Assembly: GCA_016712465.1 (NCBI GenBank)
Contig: JADJQZ010000001.1
Coordinates: 5,208,001-5,272,000 of the forward strand
Length of the DNA stretch: 64,000 bases
DNA from: Candidatus Obscuribacter sp.
GTDB lineage: Bacteria > Cyanobacteriota > Vampirovibrionia > Obscuribacterales > Obscuribacteraceae
Direction of reading: 5' to 3'
Of the stretch, positions 1 to 8,309 are shown piece after piece. The position numbers were made by a program, and so were the translations under genes. Under the pieces are notes generated by a model. The model was not told the DNA's origin and made no database searches. It saw nothing but the letters and a program-made list of their open reading frames with translations. Within the stretch, counting starts at the first letter, position 1; each line of letters opens with the position of its first letter.

Positions 1-1
1 C

Positions 2-763
2 AAGCTTACGTCATGGAATGTCAACGGCATCAGAGCCGTGAGTAAGAAAGGCTTTTTTGAATGGTTTGAAGCGCACAAGCCGGATGTTCTCGGACTGCAA
101 GAGACCAAAATAAGTGCCGATCAACTCACCGACGAACTGACCAAGCGCAAAGGCTATAAGAGCTATTTTGCCCATGCCGAGAGAAGAGGTTACAGCGGCG
201 TAGGCATCTATACAAAAATAGAACCACTGACGGTGCAAGAGGGCTTCGGCGTCAAACGCTTCGATGATGAGGGGCGCACACTCGTAGCCGACTACGGAGA
301 CTTCTTGCTCGCCAACATTTACTTCCCAAATGGTGCCGCCAATGAAGATCGCCTCGCTTACAAAATGGATTTTTACACCGAGTTTTTAAAATGGGCTAAG
401 AAGCAGAGCAAGGCTGGTCGAAAGCTTATTGTCTGCGGCGACTTCAACACAGCCCACAAGCCCATAGATCTGGCAAGACCAAAGGAAAATGAAAAGATCT
501 CAGGCTTTCTACCGGAAGAGCGCGACTGGATGGACAAATACATAAAAGCGGGAAACATCGACACTTTTAGAGAGTTCGATCAGTCTGCGGACAAATATAC
601 ATGGTGGCATATGCGCACCAATGCCAGGGAACGAAATGTGGGATGGCGCATAGACTATTTCTTCGCCAATAGCCTTTTGAAAGACAATCTGGCAGGGGCA
701 GGCATTCTGGCCGATGTGCACGGCTCCGATCATTGCCCTGTTACCCTGGAGCTTAAGATCTGA
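2..763 (+). CDS. xth: Exodeoxyribonuclease III, 5'-truncated by window edge
   Basis: AP endonuclease / 3'-5' exonuclease of the exonuclease III (EEP) family, acting in base excision repair in the cytoplasm. The reading frame is open from base 2 and begins KLTSWNVNGIRA, the usual extreme N-terminus of the family, so only one or a few residues are lost to the left of the window. Family motifs in order: WNVNGIRA, LQETK (metal-binding Glu), SGVGIYTK, GDFNTAH (catalytic Asp/Asn), WRIDYFFAN and GSDHCPV (catalytic Asp-His) near the C-terminus. The length of about 253 residues is normal. An internal GTG at base 38 could be mistaken for the start, but it would remove the conserved first strand. Family assignment is very secure. 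The gene stands alone on this strand and is followed by a weak CGCTT/AAGCG hairpin around 769-787. Confidence 0.96.
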   Translation, partial: KLTSWNVNGIRAVSKKGFFEWFEAHKPDVLGLQETKISADQLTDELTKRKGYKSYFAHAERRGYSGVGIYTKIEPLTVQEGFGVKRFDDEGRTLVADYGDFLLANIYFPNGAANEDRLAYKMDFYTEFLKWAKKQSKAGRKLIVCGDFNTAHKPIDLARPKENEKISGFLPEERDWMDKYIKAGNIDTFREFDQSADKYTWWHMRTNARERNVGWRIDYFFANSLLKDNLAGAGILADVHGSDHCPVTLELKI

Positions 764-808
764 GGCAAGCGCTTGATATTAAGCGTGAAATAGGGGATAT
801 TTTTTCCT

Positions 809-1441
809 ATGAATGAACTACCTGCGCCCACCACAATTGAATCAGGCAAAATTTGGGAGAACCGCTCCACCAAGGAAATTCTCTACGGCATTGCCAAGAT
901 AAAGAAAGCCGACTACGCTATTTTGCGTATCGCTTCCCATGACATCAACATAGACGGCGAGATCTTGCTTTCCAAAGGCAGTACCGTCTCAGGAGCGCGG
1001 CTCATTTTGGAAGACGGAGCGGTGGAAGGCTATCCGGCCTTAAAAGCGCTTCTGTCGGTGCACGACGGCACCTATTCACTTCTAGATTACAGCCAGATAA
1101 GTGACCAGGCTGTGCACCTTGAACAAGGTATGAAGGTGAAAATAAACCAGCTCCTCAATGCCCTGCCTAATTTGCCAGACACCGTTGAAGAACTGACCGA
1201 GGGTGCCGTGGTGGGCAAAATTCGCAGCTTCGACCCCATAGATTTGCCTGAACCGCAAGTAGAAGCAGCTAAAGGCAGCAAGGTAGGCGTCAAGCCGGAG
1301 CCGCCTCACATCGAGACTGCAGACGAGGCTCTGAAGCGCACCTTGCCCGTAGCCGTGATAATCACAGCCGTAATTCTGGTCATGGCCATCATTGCAACCA
1401 TTGCCGTAATAGCCTTTAAGCCCCAGGTCGTGCCGAACTAG
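809..1441 (+). CDS. DUF4388-like protein with C-terminal membrane anchor
   Basis: A 210-residue protein of unknown function. Residues about 20-100 have the pattern of the DUF4388/PATAN-type regulatory fold: an opening ILYGIAKIKK helix, a strand-rich middle (EILLSKGSTVSGARLILEDG) and a short helix ending in GTYSLLDY. A Pro-rich linker follows, then one strongly hydrophobic helix at about 181-203 (VAVIITAVILVMAIIATIAVIAF), so it is probably a tail-anchored inner-membrane protein with its domain in the cytoplasm. DUF4388 proteins are often associated with Roadblock/MglB small-GTPase systems in other bacteria, and a Roadblock gene lies about 11 kb away here; a functional link is inference only. 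The stop codon lies inside the first unit of a 17-bp tandem repeat. Domain assignment is by eye and moderate. Confidence 0.6.
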   Translation: MNELPAPTTIESGKIWENRSTKEILYGIAKIKKADYAILRIASHDINIDGEILLSKGSTVSGARLILEDGAVEGYPALKALLSVHDGTYSLLDYSQISDQAVHLEQGMKVKINQLLNALPNLPDTVEELTEGAVVGKIRSFDPIDLPEPQVEAAKGSKVGVKPEPPHIETADEALKRTLPVAVIITAVILVMAIIATIAVIAFKPQVVPN

Positions 1442-1494
1442 AAGTCGTGCCGAACTAGAAGTCATGCCGAACTAGAAGTCATGCCTGACTAGAA
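1427..1494 (+). repeat. 17-bp direct repeat, four tandem copies
   Basis: Four head-to-tail copies of a 17-base unit (GTCGTGCCGAACTAGAA; copies 3 and 4 differ by one to three bases) start inside the end of the DUF4388-like gene and fill the gap up to the stop codon of the convergent epimerase gene. Each unit contains CTAG, which reads TAG on both strands. Because 17 is not a multiple of three, successive copies put a stop codon in every frame. The first copy supplies the actual stop codon of the upstream gene. Confidence 0.9.
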
Positions 1495-1498
1495 GAGG

Positions 1499-2929
1499 TT
1501 AGGCAAGACCGAGCATAAACTTGAGCGCCGGCTCCAGATCAGGATCTTGAAACTGATAACCGGTTTGCTTGAGCTTCTGGGGCAAGACTCGTAGACTGGC
1601 AAGCATAAGTGCTTCGGCCATTTCACCATAAAGAGCCTTGAGCAGGGCGGGCTGCACCGGCAAGAGCGCCGGGCGATGCAAGACACGGCCCAGAGATCTG
1701 GAAAACTGAGCATTAGTGACGCATTCCGGCGACACCAGATTGAAGGGACCGGAGAGAGTCGGCTCCTGGATGGCATGATAGATGGCAGCGGATACATCTT
1801 CCAGGGCCACCCAGGGGAAGTATTGCTGCCCGGAACCCACAGGTCCGCCGCCACCGCTTTGAAATACAGGTAGAAGCTTAGCCAGGGCACCGCCGCGAGG
1901 ACTCAAGACAGCGCCGATGCGAGCGTAACTGACTCTCGCTCCGGACTTTTCCGCCAGGCTGCCACTTTGTTCCCAGGAGCGACAGACCTCGGCCAGGAAA
2001 CCGGAACCGCAAGCGGCATCCTCCGTCAGTGGTTCCACCCCTCTGTCGCCATAAAAACCCACAGCGGAAGCAAAAACCACGGCAGCGGGAGGTTTCTTCA
2101 GACCCGCAAGCAACTTAGACAGATAAGTCGTACTCTTGACGCGGCTTTCGAAGATCAACTGCTTTTCCTGCAAAGTCCAGCGCGAAGCCGCCACATTGTG
2201 CCCGCAAAGGTGCACCACGGCATCAAGATCTTCCGGCAGGGGTCTGGCGATTTCTTCCCGACTGGGATCCCAGAGGATGGCATCATCACCGGCCACGATA
2301 CCAGCGCTGGCGCCTCTGGCCAGCGTAATAACCTGATGCCCCTGTGTTTCCAATAAGGCTTTGAGGTGGCGACCCACCAGACCGGTGGCGCCGGAAATCA
2401 ATATCTTCAGGGGTTTATCACCATAGCGGTCCTTGAGAGCCAGATCCCTGGCCAAAAGAGCATGGCGATAGCGAAAGAGCCTCTTTAGTTCCGACTTTAT
2501 GTAAAGAGCACCGCCGATTTTCCCAGGCAGGCCCAGGGGCGGACAGAACTCTATCCGGTCCAGAAGTTCAGAAAGTTCGCCGGTGCCGTCCTTTGCCCCG
2601 TCGGCGATAAAATCGCCGCCGGTCTCCAGATTTCTTACCTTGTGCAGTTGCTGCCAGAAGCGGAAGGGACCGGCAATTTGATAATCGCAGAATTGCTCGC
2701 CGGCGATATAGTCTTTATGACCCAACACCCAGGGGATGCTCACCGGACCCTGCTTGATCAAAAGCACCACCCTGGCGCCGTCTTCAATGCCGCCTGATCG
2801 CTCAACGCACTGCACATCCACCCAGGGGGGAGAGAGACGGTCGAAGGCCCCTTTTGCTTCGTGCCAGGCAAAGACCTCGGAAGCCGGGGCATGGAAACGG
2901 GAACGCGCTTCAAAAACCAGGTTGCTCAA
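1499..2929 (-). CDS. TIGR01777-family epimerase with N-terminal SRPBCC domain
   Basis: Two-domain protein of the TIGR01777 (YfcH/SulA-like) extended SDR family. The first ~150 residues form a SRPBCC/START-like ligand-binding domain (EARSRFHAPASEVFAWH... SPPWVDV). The rest is a Rossmann NAD(P)-dependent epimerase with the dinucleotide motif ISGATGLVGRHL and the family signatures VVHLCGHNV, RVKSTTYLS, FASAVGFYGDRG and DVSAAIYHAI. A fused SRPBCC domain is a known variant of the family. The substrate is unknown. I place the start at the TTG at 2929: GAGGTGA lies just upstream with good spacing, and the protein then begins at the conserved first strand. A further in-frame TTG at 2956 has no ribosome site. 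The gene is convergent with the DUF4388-like gene and divergent from the TPR gene at 3027. Confidence 0.88.
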   Translation of the reverse strand: MSNLVFEARSRFHAPASEVFAWHEAKGAFDRLSPPWVDVQCVERSGGIEDGARVVLLIKQGPVSIPWVLGHKDYIAGEQFCDYQIAGPFRFWQQLHKVRNLETGGDFIADGAKDGTGELSELLDRIEFCPPLGLPGKIGGALYIKSELKRLFRYRHALLARDLALKDRYGDKPLKILISGATGLVGRHLKALLETQGHQVITLARGASAGIVAGDDAILWDPSREEIARPLPEDLDAVVHLCGHNVAASRWTLQEKQLIFESRVKSTTYLSKLLAGLKKPPAAVVFASAVGFYGDRGVEPLTEDAACGSGFLAEVCRSWEQSGSLAEKSGARVSYARIGAVLSPRGGALAKLLPVFQSGGGGPVGSGQQYFPWVALEDVSAAIYHAIQEPTLSGPFNLVSPECVTNAQFSRSLGRVLHRPALLPVQPALLKALYGEMAEALMLASLRVLPQKLKQTGYQFQDPDLEPALKFMLGLA

Positions 2930-3026
2930 GCTCACCTCTTTTAAGTTTGTCACCAAGACTTAGGGCAACATGCACAAGCAACATTATGAACCGTCAAAAG
3001 ACGGTTAGAATAAATAATCCACAGGT

Positions 3027-4613
3027 ATGAAGGTAATGGATTACCTCCAGAACTATCATGACATCTCAATTCGGCTCATTTTCGTAGAATTCAGGGAAGC
3101 AAAAGTGGCTACAAACAAAGAATGGGAAAAGTATTTTGAGCAGGGTAATATCGCCTTTGAACAGGGGCAATATGAACAAGCTGAAACCATGCTCAAAGCA
3201 GCGCTTTCAACTTCCGAGCGCGGACAGGATGAGCTAGTAACCGCTACAAGCTTGGATCGCCTTGGCGAGCTGTACTTCGAGATGCAGCAATACGACCAGG
3301 CTGAGCCTCTTTTCAAACGAGCGCTCGGTATCAGGGAGCGACTCCTCAAACCTCATGACGACATGGTTGTAGCCAGCCTCAATAATCTTTCCGCTCTTTA
3401 TTTCTTCCAGGGCAAACACGACCAGGCCGAAGCGCCTTGCAAAAAGCTTTGCGAAGTTTACGAAGCTGTTCTGGGTAAAGACCATGCCGAAGTGGCCACT
3501 TCGGTAAACAATCTTGCCCTCATCTATTCAGCTCAGGGCAAAAATGAGGAGGCCCAGGAACTCTTCGCCAGAGCCCTGGCTATCAAAGAAAAGGCTCTGG
3601 GTAGGCAACACCCGGAAGTGGGGGATATTCTCAACAACATGGCTAATATCTGCATATCGGAAACCAGATATGAAGAAGCCGAGCCGCTTTTGACGGAAGC
3701 CATAGCGATTCTGGAGACCGGTATAGGCTCCGACCACCCGGATTTGATTCCAATTCTTACCAGCCTGGCGGCGGTGTCCCAGGTGAACGGCAACCACAAG
3801 GCGGCCAGTAAGCACTTGGAAAGACTACTATCCTTGAAAGAAATAAATCTGGCACCCAATCACCCCGAAGTTGTGGATTGCATTGTCAACCTGGCCTCAT
3901 CCTATCTCTATGAGGGCCGCTTCACGGACGCAGAGCGGCTCTACAAGAGAGCCATGGGTATCAGGGAAAGAGCCAAGGGGCGTCAGAGTCCGGAAGTAGC
4001 GGAAATTATCGCCGCCATTGCTTTTGTCCATCAATCGGATAACAAGTACCTCCTGGCCGAGAATCTATATAAAGAAGCACTGGCCATTTGCGAGCAATCC
4101 CGCGGAGTTAACAGTCCGGAAGCGGAAGCACGGCTCTGGGACCTGGCCTGCCTTTATCACAATAATGCCCGCTACCAGAAGGCTGAGCCGCTCTGGCAGA
4201 GATTGGCCACCCTCAGGGAAGAACATCTGGGTGAAAACCATCCAGACACCCAGGCCTGCCTCGACAGCTTGACCATTTGCTACTTACAGCAAACCAAGTA
4301 TGCCGAAGCAGAAAAACTTCTGGTGCGCCTCAAGAACCTGCGAGAAGCCTCCCTTGGTCCCGATCACGCCGATGTGGCTGCCTGCCTGCATTACCTGGCC
4401 GAGATCATGCGCCATGACGGTCGCTTCGATCAGGCGGAACAGTATTACAAGCGCGCCCTCGATATTCGCACCAAGGCTCTAGGAGCCAATCATCCGGAAG
4501 TGGCTCACTCTCTGGAAGGCTACGCCCTGCTTTTGGCAGCCACTTATAGAGAGATGGAAGCAGAGCACATGCGGGTTTGTGCTGAAGCCATATTGAAAGC
4601 AGCCAGTCACTAA
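3027..4613 (+). CDS. Kinesin-light-chain-type TPR protein
   Basis: Cytoplasmic protein made almost wholly of 42-residue tetratricopeptide repeats of the kinesin-light-chain/Nephrocystin type, recognisable by the recurring A(L/I)xIxExxLGxxHPEVA pattern (for example LGRQHPEVGDILNNMANI, IGSDHPDLIPILTSLA, LGENHPDTQACLDSL, LGANHPEVAHSLEGYA). About ten repeats fill residues 30-525. Such arrays are protein-binding scaffolds; the partner is unknown. There is no signal peptide or membrane segment. The start is uncertain: ATG 3027 has only a weak AGGT upstream, while a GTG at 3105, preceded by AGGGA and followed by ATNKEWEKYFEQGN, would begin directly at the first repeat and may be the real one. Family call is secure, function is not. 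Confidence 0.85.
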   Translation: MKVMDYLQNYHDISIRLIFVEFREAKVATNKEWEKYFEQGNIAFEQGQYEQAETMLKAALSTSERGQDELVTATSLDRLGELYFEMQQYDQAEPLFKRALGIRERLLKPHDDMVVASLNNLSALYFFQGKHDQAEAPCKKLCEVYEAVLGKDHAEVATSVNNLALIYSAQGKNEEAQELFARALAIKEKALGRQHPEVGDILNNMANICISETRYEEAEPLLTEAIAILETGIGSDHPDLIPILTSLAAVSQVNGNHKAASKHLERLLSLKEINLAPNHPEVVDCIVNLASSYLYEGRFTDAERLYKRAMGIRERAKGRQSPEVAEIIAAIAFVHQSDNKYLLAENLYKEALAICEQSRGVNSPEAEARLWDLACLYHNNARYQKAEPLWQRLATLREEHLGENHPDTQACLDSLTICYLQQTKYAEAEKLLVRLKNLREASLGPDHADVAACLHYLAEIMRHDGRFDQAEQYYKRALDIRTKALGANHPEVAHSLEGYALLLAATYREMEAEHMRVCAEAILKAASH

Positions 4614-4656
4614 AAAGCCCGTCTGAATCGCAGCCCGCCACCATAAGCGATACCAT

Positions 4657-5766
4657 TCAGTGCCGGCAATACAAAGCGGTGAGGGCCGAGCGCCAGAGGG
4701 GATCGACTTGCAGATCGGTGCTGTCGCTGAACTGTGAGACACTGCCTATGAGCGGTCTAGTAGCAAGTTCTTGCAAGAAGGGATCTTCTATCTGGGCGAG
4801 GATGGCGGCAGAGTAAAGGCCTTTACTGATGACCAGAAATGGTCTGTCATGAAACTGTGAGCACTGAGCAGGCAAGGTCTCGGTTATGCCAAGTCGATTA
4901 TGGCAGTCGGCAAGGTACTCATAAGCTTTGACGAGAAACTTCTCCCTGTCCTGCCAGACAGATTGGCTCAGCACCTGCTCAAGCAGCGGCTTAAGCTCAG
5001 GGGCAAGGGCCAGTTTGCCGAAAGCAGTGCCAAACCACTTGGGATAAGGCGCGTATTGTTTTTCCATCAGGAAGCTCAGGCGCATCAGATCTCGAACCAG
5101 GCGAGATGCTATAAGCCGCGACCCCAGTTCATCGCCGACAGAGCCGGCCCGGCCCATAAGATGCTCTTCCTGCTCAATGCGACGCCAGGCGCAAGCAAGC
5201 AGATAGAGCCAGACATCCTGGGGATAATAAGCGAAACGGCTGAGCACTTTCTTTATGCCGATTTGATCATGAAAGAGACGGCCGCCGGTGAGTGAAAGCA
5301 GTTTTTGCTCGGGGAAGGTCAACCAATCGAGAGACCGGATTTCCTGACTCAAATCAAAACCCAGGTACTGAGCGATGAAATCGGCAATGCTCGTAACGGA
5401 AACACGATGTTCTACCGGTTCTTCTCTTGCCTCGGCGTAATCTAAAAGCGGCGCGGATTGAGTACCGACCGGGGCTACCGTGAAACCGGTTGGATAACCT
5501 CTAAAAAGTGGGGGCAGTTTTTTGCCCAGCGCCCTCTTGATATCCCCTCCGTAAGCCGTCAGATCGGCTACCGGCAGGAATAAACTAAGCCTTGGCCCCC
5601 AGTCATGGTCGGTGGACATTTCGGAATCAAAACCCAGGACCTCGGAGCCTGCACCAAGCAAACCGGCAGAAAAAGCGATCTTGGGAAAATCCGCCCGCAG
5701 AATGGGCTCAACGACTTCCTTAAAATACGACTGACTTAGGTCCAAACCGGAAATGAAAGAAGACAT
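4657..5766 (-). CDS. DUF4037 domain protein (nucleotidyltransferase-like)
   Basis: Cytoplasmic protein of about 369 residues resembling the DUF4037 family, whose N-terminal half looks like a minimal nucleotidyltransferase fold. The visible signature is FSAGLLGAGSEVLGFDSEMSTDHDWGPRLSLFL, in which the G-S and the acidic/His run (D..STDHDWG) occupy the place of nucleotidyltransferase metal ligands. A helical C-terminal half follows (FAYYPQDVWLYLLACAWRRIEQEE is typical). No substrate is known. The first ATG at 5820 sits inside TATAAT, a possible -10 element, and its extra 18 residues look non-coding; the ATG at 5766 (MSSFISGLDLSQSYF) is the likelier start. Convergent with the TPR gene ending at 4613. 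Confidence 0.75.
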   Translation of the reverse strand: MSSFISGLDLSQSYFKEVVEPILRADFPKIAFSAGLLGAGSEVLGFDSEMSTDHDWGPRLSLFLPVADLTAYGGDIKRALGKKLPPLFRGYPTGFTVAPVGTQSAPLLDYAEAREEPVEHRVSVTSIADFIAQYLGFDLSQEIRSLDWLTFPEQKLLSLTGGRLFHDQIGIKKVLSRFAYYPQDVWLYLLACAWRRIEQEEHLMGRAGSVGDELGSRLIASRLVRDLMRLSFLMEKQYAPYPKWFGTAFGKLALAPELKPLLEQVLSQSVWQDREKFLVKAYEYLADCHNRLGITETLPAQCSQFHDRPFLVISKGLYSAAILAQIEDPFLQELATRPLIGSVSQFSDSTDLQVDPLWRSALTALYCRH

Positions 5767-5913
5767 GAAATTTCGGTTCTCAGAAAGCGAAGACGGTCTG
5801 CCCCTTGCGGGGAAAGCCATTATAACGACAATACCAAGAGAAGCGGGCTTCCAACTGACCTGATTGCTCCAGAACCCGGCGGGGAATAATTGGGAATACG
5901 GAGGTCTGAACTA

Positions 5914-6852
5914 ATGGCAAAACAAGAAATCGAAGCAGACAAGGTGCTCCCGCCGGTAGAAGTGGCGGATGCCAAAACCAAGCAATGGAGCGACACCAGC
6001 GCCGAAATCTGGGCTAAACCCCAGGATGGTAAGACCGACAAAATCGTTACCGGAGCTGCCACTGAGGGCATCGGCCCCCATCCGGACACCTGGAAGATGG
6101 ACGATAAAGGCAACGTGCTTCAGGCCGGCGACAAATACAAAGCTACCTACGACGCGCAGGGACAGCTCACCGAGGCCAACTTCGGGGATAGCTCCTACAA
6201 GCTCGATAGAAAAACCGGCACCCTGACCGAGACCTTCATCGGCAATGACGGACAGCAACATAGCTACAAAACGGAAAACGTGAAAGACTTCTCCGCCAAG
6301 CCATTCGAGGGCAATACCCCCGGCGGGCCCTTCAAGGGCATGGGGATAGAAGCAAAAACAGAAGGCGGCAGCGGCACCTCTCGCTCCAGTGTGATCTGGG
6401 AAACCGACGGCACTTCCACCTGGCGTGACTTTATGTGGGACCCTAAAAACGTGGTGGAAGCCACCGGACCGGATCAGCCCCACCCCAAAACCTGGAAATA
6501 TGACGATCAGGGGCGCCTGACCAAGGCCGGCACTGCTGCGGAGATGACTTATGGAGCCAGTGGCGACCTGACCAGCGTCAAGCTAGGCACCGACACTTAT
6601 GAGCGCTCAGGCCCTGACGAGATCAAACACACCCGTCTGAATAAGGAAGGCAAGGAAGTCGTTGACGTTATCAAAGGCGTCACCGATTTTGCAGCCAATC
6701 CCTATTTTTCCAGCCGTTACGGTCGCGTTGCCGGGGTATCCCTAGATATCAAATACGGTGCCACAAGCCGCGAAGGCAGGTCGGTACCACTTTGGAAAAG
6801 CGAAGAGCTTGAAATGAACGCCGCCAAACTTTTCAAGGTCGAGAAAAACTAG
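5914..6852 (+). CDS. Internally duplicated YD/RHS-like protein
   Basis: A 312-residue hydrophilic protein without signal peptide or membrane segment. It contains two homologous halves. Residues ~31-131 and ~161-264 both run IW...PHPxTWKxDDxGxLxxAG...TYxxxGxLT...V.DF.A.P(F/Y), each about 100 residues, separated by a Gly/Pro linker. The WKYDDQGRLTKAG-type strands resemble the YD repeats of RHS proteins, but there is no toxin or RHS core domain. Function unknown. The start is the ATG at 5914, preceded by a clear GGAGG at nine bases; the TTG at 5890 lies upstream of that site and is not credible. The end overlaps by four bases the stop region of the convergent TPR gene. Confidence 0.75.
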   Translation: MAKQEIEADKVLPPVEVADAKTKQWSDTSAEIWAKPQDGKTDKIVTGAATEGIGPHPDTWKMDDKGNVLQAGDKYKATYDAQGQLTEANFGDSSYKLDRKTGTLTETFIGNDGQQHSYKTENVKDFSAKPFEGNTPGGPFKGMGIEAKTEGGSGTSRSSVIWETDGTSTWRDFMWDPKNVVEATGPDQPHPKTWKYDDQGRLTKAGTAAEMTYGASGDLTSVKLGTDTYERSGPDEIKHTRLNKEGKEVVDVIKGVTDFAANPYFSSRYGRVAGVSLDIKYGATSREGRSVPLWKSEELEMNAAKLFKVEKN

Positions 6853-8309
6853 CGTTCCTTCGAACCTGCCTCTAAAACAACAATCTGCGCGGCCTCTTTC
6901 TTAGCCTCTTCAATCATGGAAGAGTTTTCATAAGCTCGCAAAAGCGCTCTATGCCCGGCCAGCCAGCCTGGATAAAGTTCAATTGCCTTCTTAAGATTCT
7001 CCACGCCCTCCTTGCGCACGGCGGCATCGGTGGAAGCCGACTGCGACTGGCCGATCAACAAATAGGCGGGCGCATAGTAGGGATTTAATTGCAGGGCCTT
7101 GCGCGCCATTTCAACAGCCATTTTATGATCGGAAGCTTTAATTGCCAGTTCGGCCAGGCAGAGGTAAGCCGGGTACGACTTTTCATAGAGGTTGAGCGCA
7201 TCCTGGGCGGAAGCCTTGGCTTTTACCGGCTCATCCAGCGCAATCTCTACACGACAGCGCTCCACCAGTAAGCGGCTGACCAGGTTTGCATTTTCAGAGC
7301 GGGCGCTCTCCATCGAAGCATTGGCCGCAGCCAGGGCCTCTTGCGCCTCCTTGAACTTACCTTCCAGCCTCAAGGCAACGGCATCATAAAGGGCATAGAG
7401 AAGATTGCCGGTTCTGGCCTCCACCGGTATTTTATCAAGGTTCTGACGAGCCAGGGCAGGCATACCGGCATCGAGCAAAGCTTCCACCATGCCGTAACGG
7501 AAACCTTCTTTGCGTTCGGGAGGCAATACCTCAAAAACAGCCATCATGCCCTTAGCCGTGGTCTCAGTCTGGTCTCTCAAGAGCTTACACTTGGCCAGAA
7601 GGAATGCATCATCGGCGGTGGCACCCTTATCTTTGAAGCCCACAACCAGATTCTCAAATTGCGTGGCGGCATCGCCATAACGACCTTCATCGTATAACAG
7701 ACAGGCCAGCGAACGCATAACATCAATGCGACTCGGCTCGTCGGGAGAAAGCCCCGGTGTCAACTGCTGCAAGGCCATGGCCGTGACAAAGGCCGCTTCC
7801 GCCTGCATATAGTCGTCATTCTCGGCATAACAAAAGCCGAGCGAAACCATGTCTTTAATTGAAGTAGGCACTATATTCAGTGCACGCGTATACTCTTTAG
7901 CAGCCTGTGAAAACTTGCGCTTTTGTATGTAGTAGGCGCCCAGACTTCTATGGGGACTGGGGTCGGTCTGATTGAGGTTGGCCGCTTCCTTGAACTCTTC
8001 AATGGCCTTATCGTCTTCGTTGAGGGCCAGAAGCACATTGGCATAGCCCAGATGCAGGGCCGCATTCTTGGGATGGCGAGTCAGCTGCTCTTTATATTCG
8101 CTGGCCAGATCGCTATAACGCTTTTCGGTCACCAGAAGCTTGTAAAGTCGCTCGCGGGCGGCTGCGTTTTCGGGGTCACTGGTGAGCGCTTCCTTCAAAC
8201 AGTCTATGGCTTTGTTGGTATTGCCGGCCAACAAATTCAAATTAGCCAGTTCGGCCAGCTCAAAGCCTTTGTCTTTCGACAATTCCACAGCCTTGGTCTG
8301 ATCGCTCAA
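6849..8309 (-). CDS. TPR protein, C-terminal part of frameshifted gene
   Basis: About 486 residues of TPR repeats (for example ALHLGYANVLLALNEDDKAIEEFKEA, SPHRSLGAYYIQKRKFSQAAKEYTRAL, AYLLIGQSQSASTDA). The apparent TTG start overlaps the stop codon of the fragment at 8306-9298 (TTGA), but this is almost certainly not a real start. Upstream, this frame is open back to about 8377 and reads QFGQYFRNRATVKKLAEDLPGAL, which continues the TPR that breaks off in the other fragment after AITLDG. Adding one base near 8373-8380 restores a single gene of about 816 residues. Alone, this half lacks a signal peptide. Treat it as the C-terminal two thirds of one secreted TPR protein, disrupted either by mutation or by a sequencing error. 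Confidence 0.8.
   Translation of the reverse strand: MSDQTKAVELSKDKGFELAELANLNLLAGNTNKAIDCLKEALTSDPENAAARERLYKLLVTEKRYSDLASEYKEQLTRHPKNAALHLGYANVLLALNEDDKAIEEFKEAANLNQTDPSPHRSLGAYYIQKRKFSQAAKEYTRALNIVPTSIKDMVSLGFCYAENDDYMQAEAAFVTAMALQQLTPGLSPDEPSRIDVMRSLACLLYDEGRYGDAATQFENLVVGFKDKGATADDAFLLAKCKLLRDQTETTAKGMMAVFEVLPPERKEGFRYGMVEALLDAGMPALARQNLDKIPVEARTGNLLYALYDAVALRLEGKFKEAQEALAAANASMESARSENANLVSRLLVERCRVEIALDEPVKAKASAQDALNLYEKSYPAYLCLAELAIKASDHKMAVEMARKALQLNPYYAPAYLLIGQSQSASTDAAVRKEGVENLKKAIELYPGWLAGHRALLRAYENSSMIEEAKKEAAQIVVLEAGSKER

Noticed and set aside
5767..5820. ATG 5820 as start of the DUF4037 gene
   Set aside because: It lies within TATAAT, has no ribosome site, and a better ATG exists at 5766.
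8306..8309. Overlapping stop/start (TTGA) as evidence for two coupled TPR genes
   Set aside because: The TPR register continues across the point after a one-base shift, so a single broken gene explains it better.
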